NCBI RefSeq assembly: GCF_001027925.1
Contig: NZ_LECT01000048.1
Span: 1 to 64,000 of the forward strand
Direction of reading: 5' to 3'
DNA: 64,000 nucleotides
Source: Rhodopirellula islandica
GTDB lineage: Bacteria > Planctomycetota > Planctomycetia > Pirellulales > Pirellulaceae
Shown here: piece by piece, positions 24,766 through 33,700 of the stretch
Numbering within the stretch: position 1 is the first letter of the stretch
How the letters are laid out: every line of letters starts with the position of its first letter
Made by a program: the position numbers and the translations under genes
The notes under the pieces: generated by a model
What the model saw: the letters and a program-made list of their open reading frames with translations, nothing else
Told to the model about the DNA's origin: nothing
Database searches by the model: none

Positions 24766-26310
24766 TTACTTCACCAGTTCGATCTTGCCCGGTCGCCAGG
24801 TTTGGTCGATCCAGGGTTGTTCGGGGCCGTAGATGCGCAGGGCGATGAACCAGCTCTTGCCGGGGATGGTCTGGAGCCAGTTGCCTTCCTGGCCTGCGGG
24901 CGCTTTCGGCGAGAAGTAGATGTCCATCGATCCGTCCGCGTTGGTCTTGATTCCCTCGTCCTGACTTCCCTTGGTCGGGAACTGCTGGTCCGTTTGAAGC
25001 TGCGAGCGGGTTTGGGTGTCATACATGGTGATCGCCCAGAAATCCTTGGCTGGCGGGTTCGGCGGAATCCGGAGCCGGTATGTCTTGGAGCCATCCAGAA
25101 CCTTGCCCTCGGAATCGAGCATTCCCATCGAGTAGTCCGATCCTTTGCCAGCAACGGTCATCGCCATCGCAGGCGAGACACAGATGTAGCCGAAGTGGAA
25201 CAGCACGCGTGGTTCGAGGCGATAGGCGCCGTTGCGAGTGAAGCTGGTGTCCTTGTCCGCAAAGGCAGTTACCCAGGCATCACCGTCCTTGTAGGTCAGG
25301 TTGCCAGGATCACGCGGGAAGTAGCTGATGGCGCGGGCGGCGCCGTTACCAATCGCGGCGGCGTCAGTGAGGATCTTCTTCATGCGTGCATCCGGAGCGA
25401 AAGGCTTGCCCTTTTCGATACCGATCGCCGCCATCATTCCCCTGGCTTCCGGGCCGAGATACGACTCGGGTTCGGTCTGCATCAGTCCATGCAGTTTTTC
25501 AAACGCGCTGTAATCATTCGGAAGGATCACGTGCATGTCCTTGCCGGATACGTTGATAAACTCGGTGGCCGGGGGGGCATCCGCGGTCGACAACGGATAG
25601 ACTTTCAGCGTGCTGCGGATGTTCTTCGACGCGGCCGGGACGGCCTCTTGGATGGGCATGCTCTTGTCGAGATAGCCGCGCATGAACACCCAGACTCCAC
25701 TGGTTTTTGACGGGACAACGAAGTAGCCCTCGGGGACGTCCCCTTTGTAGCCGGGAGGAAGCACGAGGTACTTGCCGCCCTTGCCCTTGTCAGGACCCGC
25801 CACGCCGAGGTCGACCATATACTGGAAAGCCATGTCGTCGAGGATGCCGAGCATTCCCTGCGGCAAGTCGACAACGGTCGGGCCGTCTTTGACCAGGTCA
25901 AGAAAGCCAACCGCGTACATGGTCGACGTATTCCCGGTCAGCAGGATGGACTTGGAGTCCATCAGATTGTCCCAGATACAGATCTTATGGCAGGCGTCCG
26001 CGCCCATCGCCGCCTGCCCTTCGCGGAGGGCGTTGACAGAGAGGGCGGGGATCGAATTGAGATAGACGTTCACGGCCCGCGAGGTGTCGAGGTAGTCGTA
26101 GACGGTCTCCACCGTGTTCGGCTTCGGCACTCCGTCAAAGTACTCGAGCGTGCCGATCGATGTTTCGACGCTTTCCCGAGCCTTGATCGACTCCGGAATC
26201 GGCGTGGTCATTTTCGGTTGCGGCGATTGCGCACGGGCTTGCGTGGCCATGGCTATCGCCAGCGCGCAGGTGGCAACGGCGATTTGTGACGTTGAAAATC
26301 TCGACAGCAT
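24766..26310 (-). CDS. Exported DUF1254/DUF1214 protein (copy 2)
   Basis: From the ATG at 26310 the 514-residue product starts MLSRFSTSQIAVATCALAIA with a signal peptide cut near ARA-QSP; the frame upstream to 26403 adds a non-signal tail. DUF1254 marks are YDYLDTSRAVNVYLNSIPAL and TVVDLPQGMLGILDDMAFQY. A glycine-rich element GPDKGKGGKYLVLPPGYKGD follows. The C-terminal DUF1214 has FWAITMYDTQTRSQLQTDQQ and ends ALRIYGPEQPWIDQTWRP. It is closer to copy 3 than to copy 1, judging by the shared GKGGKxLxxPP and YDTQTRSxLQTD segments. Enzyme activity is unknown for the family. Confidence 0.9.
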   Translation of the reverse strand: MLSRFSTSQIAVATCALAIAMATQARAQSPQPKMTTPIPESIKARESVETSIGTLEYFDGVPKPNTVETVYDYLDTSRAVNVYLNSIPALSVNALREGQAAMGADACHKICIWDNLMDSKSILLTGNTSTMYAVGFLDLVKDGPTVVDLPQGMLGILDDMAFQYMVDLGVAGPDKGKGGKYLVLPPGYKGDVPEGYFVVPSKTSGVWVFMRGYLDKSMPIQEAVPAASKNIRSTLKVYPLSTADAPPATEFINVSGKDMHVILPNDYSAFEKLHGLMQTEPESYLGPEARGMMAAIGIEKGKPFAPDARMKKILTDAAAIGNGAARAISYFPRDPGNLTYKDGDAWVTAFADKDTSFTRNGAYRLEPRVLFHFGYICVSPAMAMTVAGKGSDYSMGMLDSEGKVLDGSKTYRLRIPPNPPAKDFWAITMYDTQTRSQLQTDQQFPTKGSQDEGIKTNADGSMDIYFSPKAPAGQEGNWLQTIPGKSWFIALRIYGPEQPWIDQTWRPGKIELVK

Positions 26311-26499
26311 CGGTTGGTTCCTCAAGAAGGGTGTGATTTCGGTATCGGGATTCGGATTGTCATCGGATGTCTTTTCGGATTCGCCAAAGCAGACGAAAGC
26401 CAAAGCCTAGGACCACGAGAAAACCCAGGCCGCCGGCACCGGACTCACCGTAGAGACGTGGTGGAACGTTGTGGCTTAACAGCATGGGTCCATGTTGGT

Positions 26500-26754
26500 T
26501 CACGATTTCAAAGAGTTGCACTTCACCGTATCTCCGGCAGGTTTATCCCCAACCGGTTTTGAGGTTTTCAGCAAATCGGAATTCGCTGAATGGTGTTGAT
26601 TGATTCCAGGAATGATCTCTCGTCGAAGAATGGAAACATCTTTGGGTGCCTCAATACCCAAGCGAACTTTGTTTCCGTGGATTCCAAGGACGACGACCTC
26701 GACGTTCTCGTTAATAAAAATGGATTCCTCTGGTTTTCGTGTTAACACAAGCAT
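26500..26754 (-). CDS. csrA: CsrA, carbon storage regulator (RNA-binding)
   Basis: The 84-residue product has the full CsrA core: MLVLTRKPEESIFINENVEV, then VVLGIHGNKVRLGIEAPKDV and SILRREI, including the RNA-contacting start (L4, R6) and the late RRE motif. A C-terminal tail of about 30 residues (HSANSDLLKTSKPVGDKPAG) extends beyond the roughly 60-residue core. CsrA binds GGA sites in mRNA leaders and changes translation or decay; in many bacteria it controls carbon use and flagellar genes. It lies between two DUF1254 genes on the same strand, with a hairpin just upstream. A Shine-Dalgarno-like AAGGGAG precedes the ATG. Confidence 0.95.
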   Translation of the reverse strand: MLVLTRKPEESIFINENVEVVVLGIHGNKVRLGIEAPKDVSILRREIIPGINQHHSANSDLLKTSKPVGDKPAGDTVKCNSLKS

Positions 26755-26824
26755 CTCTGTACTCCCTTACCGAGGTTAAAAGTCAGGCTTTTTTCAGTGG
26801 TCAATGTCATTGGATTGTTTCCCC

Positions 26825-26888
26825 GTGGCTGGGGCTTCTAGCCGCAGTAGTTTTTTGTCTAACAACTGGGGCTGGAAGCCCCAGTCAC
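26825..26888. repeat. Intergenic hairpin of the GTGGCTGTGGCTTC family
   Basis: Arms GTGGCTGGGGCTTCTAGCCG and GGGGCTGGAAGCCCCAGTCA. The right arm touches the stop codon of DUF1254 copy 3, and csrA begins about 70 bases further on in the minus direction. Confidence 0.8.
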
Positions 26889-26889
26889 A

Positions 26890-28425
26890 TCAGTCAACCA
26901 ATTCGATTTCACTTGGACGCCAACTTCTGTCGTACCAGACTTGCGTCGGACCATAGATCCGCCACAACATGTTCCAGCCCTTGGAAGGATCGGTCTGGAT
27001 CCAATTCACGTGTCCCTGAGTTGCCAAGGGGCCATCAGGCTTCTTCGGGCCGATGTAGACGTCATAAGAACCGTCCGCGTTTTGCACGGTCGCCTTGTCG
27101 ATACTGGTGACACCCGGGTAGGGATTGTCGGTTTGCAACAGCGAGCGGGTCTGGTTGTCGTAGACAGTGATGTCCCAGAAACGCTCGGCGGGAACGTTGG
27201 CGGGAAGGTGGATCTTGTAGGTCTTGCTGCCATCGAGGGCATTGCCTTCGGCGTCGCGCAGTCCCATCACATACTGGGATCCCGCTCCGACAGGTGGTTT
27301 GACCATCGCGGGCGTGATGCCGGTCGCGTAGAAGTGGAAGCGGACCCGCGAATTGATCAGACTGACGCCGTCGTTGAGAAACTCGTAGCTGCCACCAGCG
27401 AATCCTAGCTCCCAGCTTTTGCTGCCCGGCCAGATCGCGGTGTCTTCCGTGTCGCGGTTGCGAAACAGGATAGTGCGTTGGGCGGCGGTGCCGACTGCAG
27501 CGGCTTCAGCGAGGATCTTCTTCATGCGGGCATCCGGTTCGAAAGGCTTGCCCTTCTGGATGCCGATGGAGGCCAGCAACCCGAGGATCTCGGAACTCTC
27601 GGCCGAATTTGGCTCTTCCTGGACCGTGATGTTGACCTCGTCGAAGAAGGTCTCATCTTGGGCGTGCAGGGTGTTGAAGTCCTTCATCGCTGTGTTGACC
27701 CAGTTGACTTCCTTGGCCTCGCTCCCCAACGGGTAAAGGCGGAAATGCTCCTTCATGTTCTTGACCACGGGAACCGGGTCGAAGTCCGTCATGAAGCCAC
27801 GCATCGCCAGCCAGTGGCCGTAGGTTTTCGACTTCTTGACGATGTAGCCATCGGTGGGCAATTCGCCTTCGTAGTCCGGCGGCACCAACAGGAACTTCCC
27901 GCCCTTGCCTTTGTCATCGCCGGCGTTGCCGAAATCACAGACGTAATGGAACCACGCATCGTCGATGATCCCCAACACGTTGGGCGGGGTCTCCATGACC
28001 ATGGGACCGTCCTTCAAGTCGATCCACATAAACGTGTAGACCACCGTGGTATTGCCCGTCAGAAGCAAGCCTTTGGAATCCAGACGTCCGCCCCAGTAAA
28101 TCATGGTCTCGTTGTCCGGGCCCCAGTTTTGGATGCCCTTGCGAAATCCCTGCAGCGAAGCCGCGGGCGTGGTCATGATCATGGCCTCGACGGCGCGGGA
28201 GAAATCCATGTGATCCCACACCTTCTTCGCAGTCGCTTCGGTCGGGAATCCGTCAACGAACTCCAAAGCCCCGAGGCGTGTTTCCGTTCGATCGGGGGTG
28301 ACGACATTTGCCGGAATCTGGGTGGAGTATTTCATTGCCGGTGGCTGTGCTTGAACGCTGGTTGAGAGAGAGCAGAGAGTCAACGCTGCCAGAGTGAACA
28401 GGTGGTGGTTTCGTCGCGTGCTCAT
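26890..28425 (-). CDS. Exported DUF1254/DUF1214 protein (copy 3)
   Basis: From the ATG at 28425 the 511-residue product begins MSTRRNHHLFTLAALTLCSL, a signal peptide cleaved near VQA-QPP. DUF1254 marks are WDHMDFSRAVEAMIMTTPAA and MVMETPPNVLGIIDDAWFHY, then GDDKGKGGKFLLVPPDYEGE. DUF1214 marks are FWDITVYDNQTRSLLQTDNP and the final WRIYGPTQVWYDRSWRPSEI. Like copy 2, the mature protein opens with a K/Q-x-x-T-x-I-P segment. It follows the HlyD-like gene by 60 bases in the same direction. Confidence 0.9.
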   Translation of the reverse strand: MSTRRNHHLFTLAALTLCSLSTSVQAQPPAMKYSTQIPANVVTPDRTETRLGALEFVDGFPTEATAKKVWDHMDFSRAVEAMIMTTPAASLQGFRKGIQNWGPDNETMIYWGGRLDSKGLLLTGNTTVVYTFMWIDLKDGPMVMETPPNVLGIIDDAWFHYVCDFGNAGDDKGKGGKFLLVPPDYEGELPTDGYIVKKSKTYGHWLAMRGFMTDFDPVPVVKNMKEHFRLYPLGSEAKEVNWVNTAMKDFNTLHAQDETFFDEVNITVQEEPNSAESSEILGLLASIGIQKGKPFEPDARMKKILAEAAAVGTAAQRTILFRNRDTEDTAIWPGSKSWELGFAGGSYEFLNDGVSLINSRVRFHFYATGITPAMVKPPVGAGSQYVMGLRDAEGNALDGSKTYKIHLPANVPAERFWDITVYDNQTRSLLQTDNPYPGVTSIDKATVQNADGSYDVYIGPKKPDGPLATQGHVNWIQTDPSKGWNMLWRIYGPTQVWYDRSWRPSEIELVD

Positions 28426-28485
28426 CGTGTTTCTCCTACTTTTTGAGTGACTGTTCATAACGATGGTTGTGGGTTGAACCCTGAG

Positions 28486-29802
28486 TTAGGACGGCATGAT
28501 GTAATTCATGAATGTTTCCATGCGAATCATGACGCGACGTATGAGGTGGGTTGCCTTCACCGAATCGGTGTAGATGGCGGCGGTTCCGGTCGCGCCACCG
28601 GGCAACTCGTGAATGTCAAACTCCGGCCCCGCGTCATCCAGCGTGAGCACGACACCGAACGGCAGCGCCTTCTGGCTGCTTGACGGTGCAGCAGCCACCA
28701 CGCCCGTCGGCTGGAGTTGTCCCTGCGGTGTGATGTAGGCAATCCGATCCACCGTCGCAGTAAGCGTTCGGCCTGGGTAGAGCTCCAACACAACGTCTGC
28801 TTTCTGACCTGGCTTCACATGACGCAACCGGTTCTGATCGACTCCAACCGCGATTTGTGCACTGGATGAATCGACGAAAGCCATCCAGGTGCGAACGGGA
28901 AACGCTGCCACTCGTTGGCCTGGTCGCAATGTCATCCCGACCACGAAACCGTCCGCTGGGGCCAAGACGGTGGTTTGAGCAAGGTTGTACTGAGCGGTCG
29001 CCAATTGAGCTCGCAATTGTGCGACCTGCGTGTTTTCGCCGTTGATCGTCGAAGCAACCGCAAACTCCGCTTTCTGCTTTGCCGCTTGAGCCGCCTTCAA
29101 TCGTTCTTGCGCCTCGATGACGCCGGTGTTGACGCCATCTATCGAAGACTCCAACGCAAGTTGGGCCTGTTGTTGCGAGGCCTGGGCGGACTCAACCGAT
29201 GCCATGGCCAGTTCCAGGTTCCGCGCTTTGGTGGCCGCTTCTTCCGGAGACGTCGCGTTGCCCGCAAGCAGTTTTTGAGCACGCTCATTATCCGATCGAG
29301 CCAACTCTCGTTGTGCCTGAGACTTGGTAACGTTGGCCTTCGCTGCGATGAGAGCAGACTCCAGCGAGGCGGCTTGTTTCGTCGCCGCTACGATCGCGGC
29401 TTCGGCCTGAGCGACGTTCGCATCCGCTTCCGCGAGGCCGGCGGGCAGCATCTTGGAAGTTTGTTCGGCTTCCTTCAAGCCAGCCAATAGCCGATCCACT
29501 TCGATTTGATAGGGTTGGGGATCAAGACGAAACAAGACGTCGCCTTTGCGAATCGGCTTGCTGCCGGGCGCGTTGACTTCGATCACTTCGCCGCTGACGT
29601 TGGGAACGATTTCAACAACAGTGCGGTAGACATTGACCACGCCCGAAGGGGCGCCCCATTGCATCGGAATGAACAGAACCACCAGCAGCAGCACCATCCA
29701 AAGGAGCGGCGAGAGCTTCCAGAACAGGTTGAACTGGATGACTTTCAATTTGACCAGAATGGCTAAGAACGCCACATAGATCAGGGTCAGAAATAGGATC
29801 AC
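28486..29802 (-). CDS. HlyD/EmrA-type membrane fusion protein (YibH/YiaV-like)
   Basis: The frame is open far upstream, but the GTG at 29802 gives a good N-terminus (MILFLTLIYVAFLAILVKLK if read as Met). It is preceded by AGGAG at a proper distance, and its GTGA overlaps the stop of the DUF3302 gene. The 438-residue product has two N-terminal hydrophobic segments and a biotinyl-lipoyl-like half (VPNVSGEVIEVNAPGSKPIR, KGDVLFRLDP). A long coiled-coil hairpin rich in Ala/Gln (about 80-260) and the second lipoyl half (LAPADGFVVGMTLRPGQRVA) follow. Such proteins bridge inner-membrane pumps to the outer membrane. No pump is encoded adjacent, as is also usual for the YibH/YiaV pair with DUF3302. Confidence 0.88.
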   Translation of the reverse strand: MILFLTLIYVAFLAILVKLKVIQFNLFWKLSPLLWMVLLLVVLFIPMQWGAPSGVVNVYRTVVEIVPNVSGEVIEVNAPGSKPIRKGDVLFRLDPQPYQIEVDRLLAGLKEAEQTSKMLPAGLAEADANVAQAEAAIVAATKQAASLESALIAAKANVTKSQAQRELARSDNERAQKLLAGNATSPEEAATKARNLELAMASVESAQASQQQAQLALESSIDGVNTGVIEAQERLKAAQAAKQKAEFAVASTINGENTQVAQLRAQLATAQYNLAQTTVLAPADGFVVGMTLRPGQRVAAFPVRTWMAFVDSSSAQIAVGVDQNRLRHVKPGQKADVVLELYPGRTLTATVDRIAYITPQGQLQPTGVVAAAPSSSQKALPFGVVLTLDDAGPEFDIHELPGGATGTAAIYTDSVKATHLIRRVMIRMETFMNYIMPS

Positions 29803-30074
29803 GACACGTCTCCTTTCGTCGAAGTGGCGGCATTGCGAGACTCGGCGTTTCGAGCGTCCACCGGTTTGTAGTAAGCCCAGATGAACGCTACCGGTAGCAG
29901 CAGCCCCATGGTGATGACGCCCCACCACCCACAGACGCTGACGGCGTCGGCTTGCGGGTGGTTGCGCCCGCGGGCAATCCGACCGGGCGTCATCCCCAGC
30001 AAGACCCAAACGCCAACCAGCGTGAGGCCCAGAACCGCGAGGATGGTGATCGCAAAGACATCAAGAAATCCCAT
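29799..30074 (-). CDS. DUF3302-like small membrane protein (YibI/YiaW-like)
   Basis: The 91-residue product has two helices: MGFLDVFAITILAVLGLTLV at the start, and a second at about 48-68 (VCGWWGVITMGLLLPVAFIW). Between them is a basic loop with GRIARGRNHPQADAVS. The pattern and the four-base overlap with a HlyD-type gene match the E. coli YibI-YibH and YiaW-YiaV pairs. The function is unproved; it is probably an accessory subunit of the fusion protein. Confidence 0.82.
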   Translation of the reverse strand: MGFLDVFAITILAVLGLTLVGVWVLLGMTPGRIARGRNHPQADAVSVCGWWGVITMGLLLPVAFIWAYYKPVDARNAESRNAATSTKGDVS

Positions 30075-30187
30075 GGTTGCATTCCTCCTGTTTCTGATCT
30101 CGAGAACTCTTCGGCAAGAGTTTCACTTCATTGAGATGGATTGAATCGCATTGAAAGAACTTGAGGTCAGCTGGAATCACTCGCCTC

Positions 30188-30487
30188 TCAAAGTGTTTGA
30201 TTCTTCGTTGTTGAATTCTCGTTTGCACCATTGCAGGGCTCACAGTTGACGGAGAGGATCTTGTATCGGAGTTGGTAAAGGCTATTGAGCACGCCCATCA
30301 GCGCGGCTTGATCTTGGACCTGTCCACTCAACGTCGCCACGGCCGGTTGGTTGTCGGTGGAGCTTGTCTGAATTCGCATGCCACCTAAACGTCCAGACCA
30401 CTCTTCGCTCAGCTCTCCCTCGACGACAATCCGGTAGCAGGCGGAAGTTCCCGGTTGTATTTGCGGCCATCTTCTTTCATCCACCAT
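30188..30487 (-). CDS. Small soluble protein of a widespread unnamed family
   Basis: From the ATG at 30487 the 99-residue product contains YRIVVEGELSEEWSGRLGGM and ATLSGQVQDQAALMGVLNSL, ending YKILSVNCEPC. This is the shape of a short family (YRIRVRGHL...W...GLTI, then LTGPVxDQAALHGLL...LxSV) that I recall as hypothetical proteins near regulators in many bacteria; name and function are not known to me. It has a two-Cys end (CEPC) that could bind metal. It lies between the large fusion regulator and the DUF3302/HlyD pair, same strand. The frame upstream of 30487 has no coding character. Confidence 0.7.
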   Translation of the reverse strand: MVDERRWPQIQPGTSACYRIVVEGELSEEWSGRLGGMRIQTSSTDNQPAVATLSGQVQDQAALMGVLNSLYQLRYKILSVNCEPCNGANENSTTKNQTL

Positions 30488-30762
30488 TGATTTTCGTTTG
30501 CCTCCACGGATTGCTTGTTCCTGGGGTCTTGCACTGCAAGTATCTGGCGGCGAGGGCGAGTGCACATCGCTCACAACGAGTGAGAAATGAGGGAGCGCAA
30601 ATTTCGCAACAGGAGTCCTGGGGCTGACGCCCCAGGCTTGAAAACAACGCCGCTCCGCGGCTATTCCTGGATGCAGCCGCGGAGCGGCGAATTTGCCTGG
30701 TTCGTGACTGAAGCCTCCAGCCCCTGCTGAGGAGAAAGCTGCGGCTGGAAGCCACTGCCACT
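30488..30762. repeat. Intergenic repeat segment with several hairpins
   Basis: No gene. It contains a palindrome CCTGGGGCTGACGCCCCAGG (about 30608-30627), a longer inverted pair CGCCGCTCCGCGGCT against AGCCGCGGAGCGGCG (about 30650-30689), and at 30739-30761 a single arm of the cluster's hairpin family (CTGCGGCTGGAAGCCACTGC) next to the regulator stop at 30763. Confidence 0.7.
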
Positions 30763-33700
30763 TCACTCTTTGACGAGACCGAGCTCTTTTGCCTTCTGTA
30801 CCGCTTCGCGGCGATTCTTGACGTGCAGCTTCTCGAAAATGTGCTTGACGTGCGTTTTCACCGTCCAAACCGAAACGCTCATCGACTTGGCGATCTCTTT
30901 GTCGTAAAGTCGCTGTGCCAGCAACTCCAGCGTGTCACGTTCGCGATTGGTCAGCGTTTCGATCAGTGAGCCATCTTCCTCGGTCGTTGGCTCGGCCAGT
31001 TCGCTGTCCTTTTGTTGATCCGGCTTCGGAATTTCCGCCAGCAAGCGATCAACAAATTCCGCGACCGCATCGTCAGCGGTGAAGCCGTGTAACAGCTCCG
31101 CCATCGGTTCGCCCAGTTCCACAAAGAAAAGGATGCAGTCACCGGGTTGTGCAAGTGCGACTGCTCTGTGCAATGCTTCTGCCGACTCTGCGTTTCTGTC
31201 ACTCCGGTGCAAGACCAACGATTGCAGCAGCAATGCTTGAATCAAATTCAGTGTGTTGTGAGTTTCCTCACTGGTCTGCACGTAGGCTTCGAGTCGTAGC
31301 TCGGCTTCCCGCAAACTGGCCTCAGAGTCCTCCGCCAACAACGCGCGGCAGCGGGTAACACAGGGGACTTCGTGCCAGAAGATCAATGCCGCCTCATCCG
31401 CCGGCGCGGCCGATTTCAACCAGCGAGAAACAGGCGGCCGGTTGCCTCGAACGATTGCTAGTCTCGCTTCGCAGGAGTGAAAGACATCCGCCGAGAGCCG
31501 AAGCGAATCAACGAATTCTCGTAACATCCGCATCGTGGCTTCCGCTTCGAACCGCTCTCCGTTCATCTCGTAGCTCAACGCCAACGCAGCCATCGCGTCC
31601 ATGGCGGCTCTCGAATCCAGAAGGTAACGACGGTCGACCGCCTTGTTCAGGCAACCAACCGCAGCGGCGTGTTGGTTCTGCCACAAGTGAATCAATCCCT
31701 GCATGTAGTCACGCCAACTTTCCGCGTAGATCGATCCATTGTCCGCTGCGATTCCCTTCATTCGCGACGCGGCAAATATCGCATCATGAAGATGAGCCGA
31801 GATCATGTGAATCATCACAGTAGTCGCAATCGCTCGGATTTGCCGAGTGGGATGCATCGCATGCGTGTTAGCAAGGATCGACTGGAGCCGCTCGAGTGCC
31901 TGTTCCCGCTGACCATCCATCTGACTCGCCAGCCCCAGGACCAGGTCCGTCTCGCTAAGCGCTGCGTGATGGTCAGCCGGAATCCGCTCGATCGCATGAT
32001 GCAGGTGTCCTAGAGAGTCAGCGCAATTCCCAGCGAAAAACTCGAGATAGCCGCGAAACAAGTCCACCTCGCCACGCATCGCACTGGCCGACGCCCGATC
32101 CAACAATTGTCGCTCAGCAATGAGCGGCTCCAACTGATCAAGGACCGCCGAGAATTCCTCGAATTGGAGGTGAAAGTAGAGCACCCAGACACGGGCGAGC
32201 AAAAGTTCTGGTCGCTCACCGATGATGGACTCGGGCAACAAGTCAAGCCATCGCTCAAGCTCGTACGACGCATCTCCTGTAAGCGTCTTGAGCCGCGCGT
32301 TGGCGACGATCTCGGCCGCCTGTTCGCTTCGCCCTGCTGCCAATGCATGCCGGATCGCTTCGTCGATCAGCCCTTGCTGAGAAAACCAATCGCTGGCACG
32401 ACCGTGCAGGCCGCGAACCTCGCTCGCAGGGTGCGTGTTATCCAGTTGTTGCGTGAGCAGATTCTGAAACACCTGGTGATAGCGAAACCAACATTCCTGA
32501 GCGTCGAGCGGAACGATGAACAGATTCTCTTGCCGCAAGCGTTGAATAATGTGTGCACCCGTCATTGCAGAATCCGGCGAATCACCTGACGGTTGGCAGA
32601 CCGCCTCGACCAGAGGAGCACAAAAGCGATCCAAGATGGACATCTTCTGGAGACAATTCTGAAACGGCAAGGGTTGCCTGCCGAGCACCTCATGCAATAG
32701 GTAGTCGTAGACTTGATGAACTCCGCCTTGCAATTGCGACACGAACGCTTCCTTGTCATCGCAATTTCGAATCAACATACCGACCAACTGCAAGCCGACG
32801 ATCCAACCTTCCATGAGTTGCTCGAGTCGGCTGAGGGCCGCATCGCCTACGGTCACGCCAGTGATCTGACTCAGCACCTCGCTGACTTCGTCTCGAGTGA
32901 AACGGAGATCCTGCTGCCGAAGTTCCGCCAACCACCGGTTGCCACGCAGAGCCGCCAACGAAAACGGTGGATCGTGCCGGGTGATCACGACCAGTCGCAT
33001 GGGGCGAGGAGGATGCTGCAACAGATTCTCGAGCAGGCCATGGACATCGCCGCCGGCAATCAAGTGGTAATCATCCAGCACCAGTACGAAGGGCTCGTCA
33101 ATTGCATCGAGATCATTGCCCAATGCATCGGCCAGAACGTTCACCGTCGGTAGTCCAGGTGCCTGCAGAACAGACGTCGTGTCGGGACAAGCACCGGAAA
33201 ACTGCCCCTCCACCGCGGCCACAACATAGGTCAAGAACGACCTCAAATCACTCTCGCCTTCGCTCAGCGAAAGCCATGCGGCGCGGCGCTCGTTGTGCTT
33301 TGCAAGCCAATCTGCCACCAACATGCTCTTGCCGTATCCGGCTGGCGCGCATACCAGGATCAACGGCACATCGCACGCTTCATCCAAGATCTGTAGCAAG
33401 CGATCTCTGGAGACGAAATCAGACGGAACCGTGGGGCGGTGAAATTTTGTACCGAGAATCGATACACGCAGCGATTGGCTGTCCGAGGATGCCATCTCAA
33501 CGCGTGTTTCGCCTTCGCCCCAACGCTGGGCGCGAGCATACTCAGTCAACTCCGCGACGTTTGCCAAGTCCAATGCTTTAATGATGCGTCGCCGCGCCGT
33601 CTGGACCTTGCTCGCACTTGTCTCTCGAGCGGCGGCAATCTCCTTGACCGAATGGCCTTCGGCAATCATCCGTACGATCGACTCATCACTTTCACTCAGT

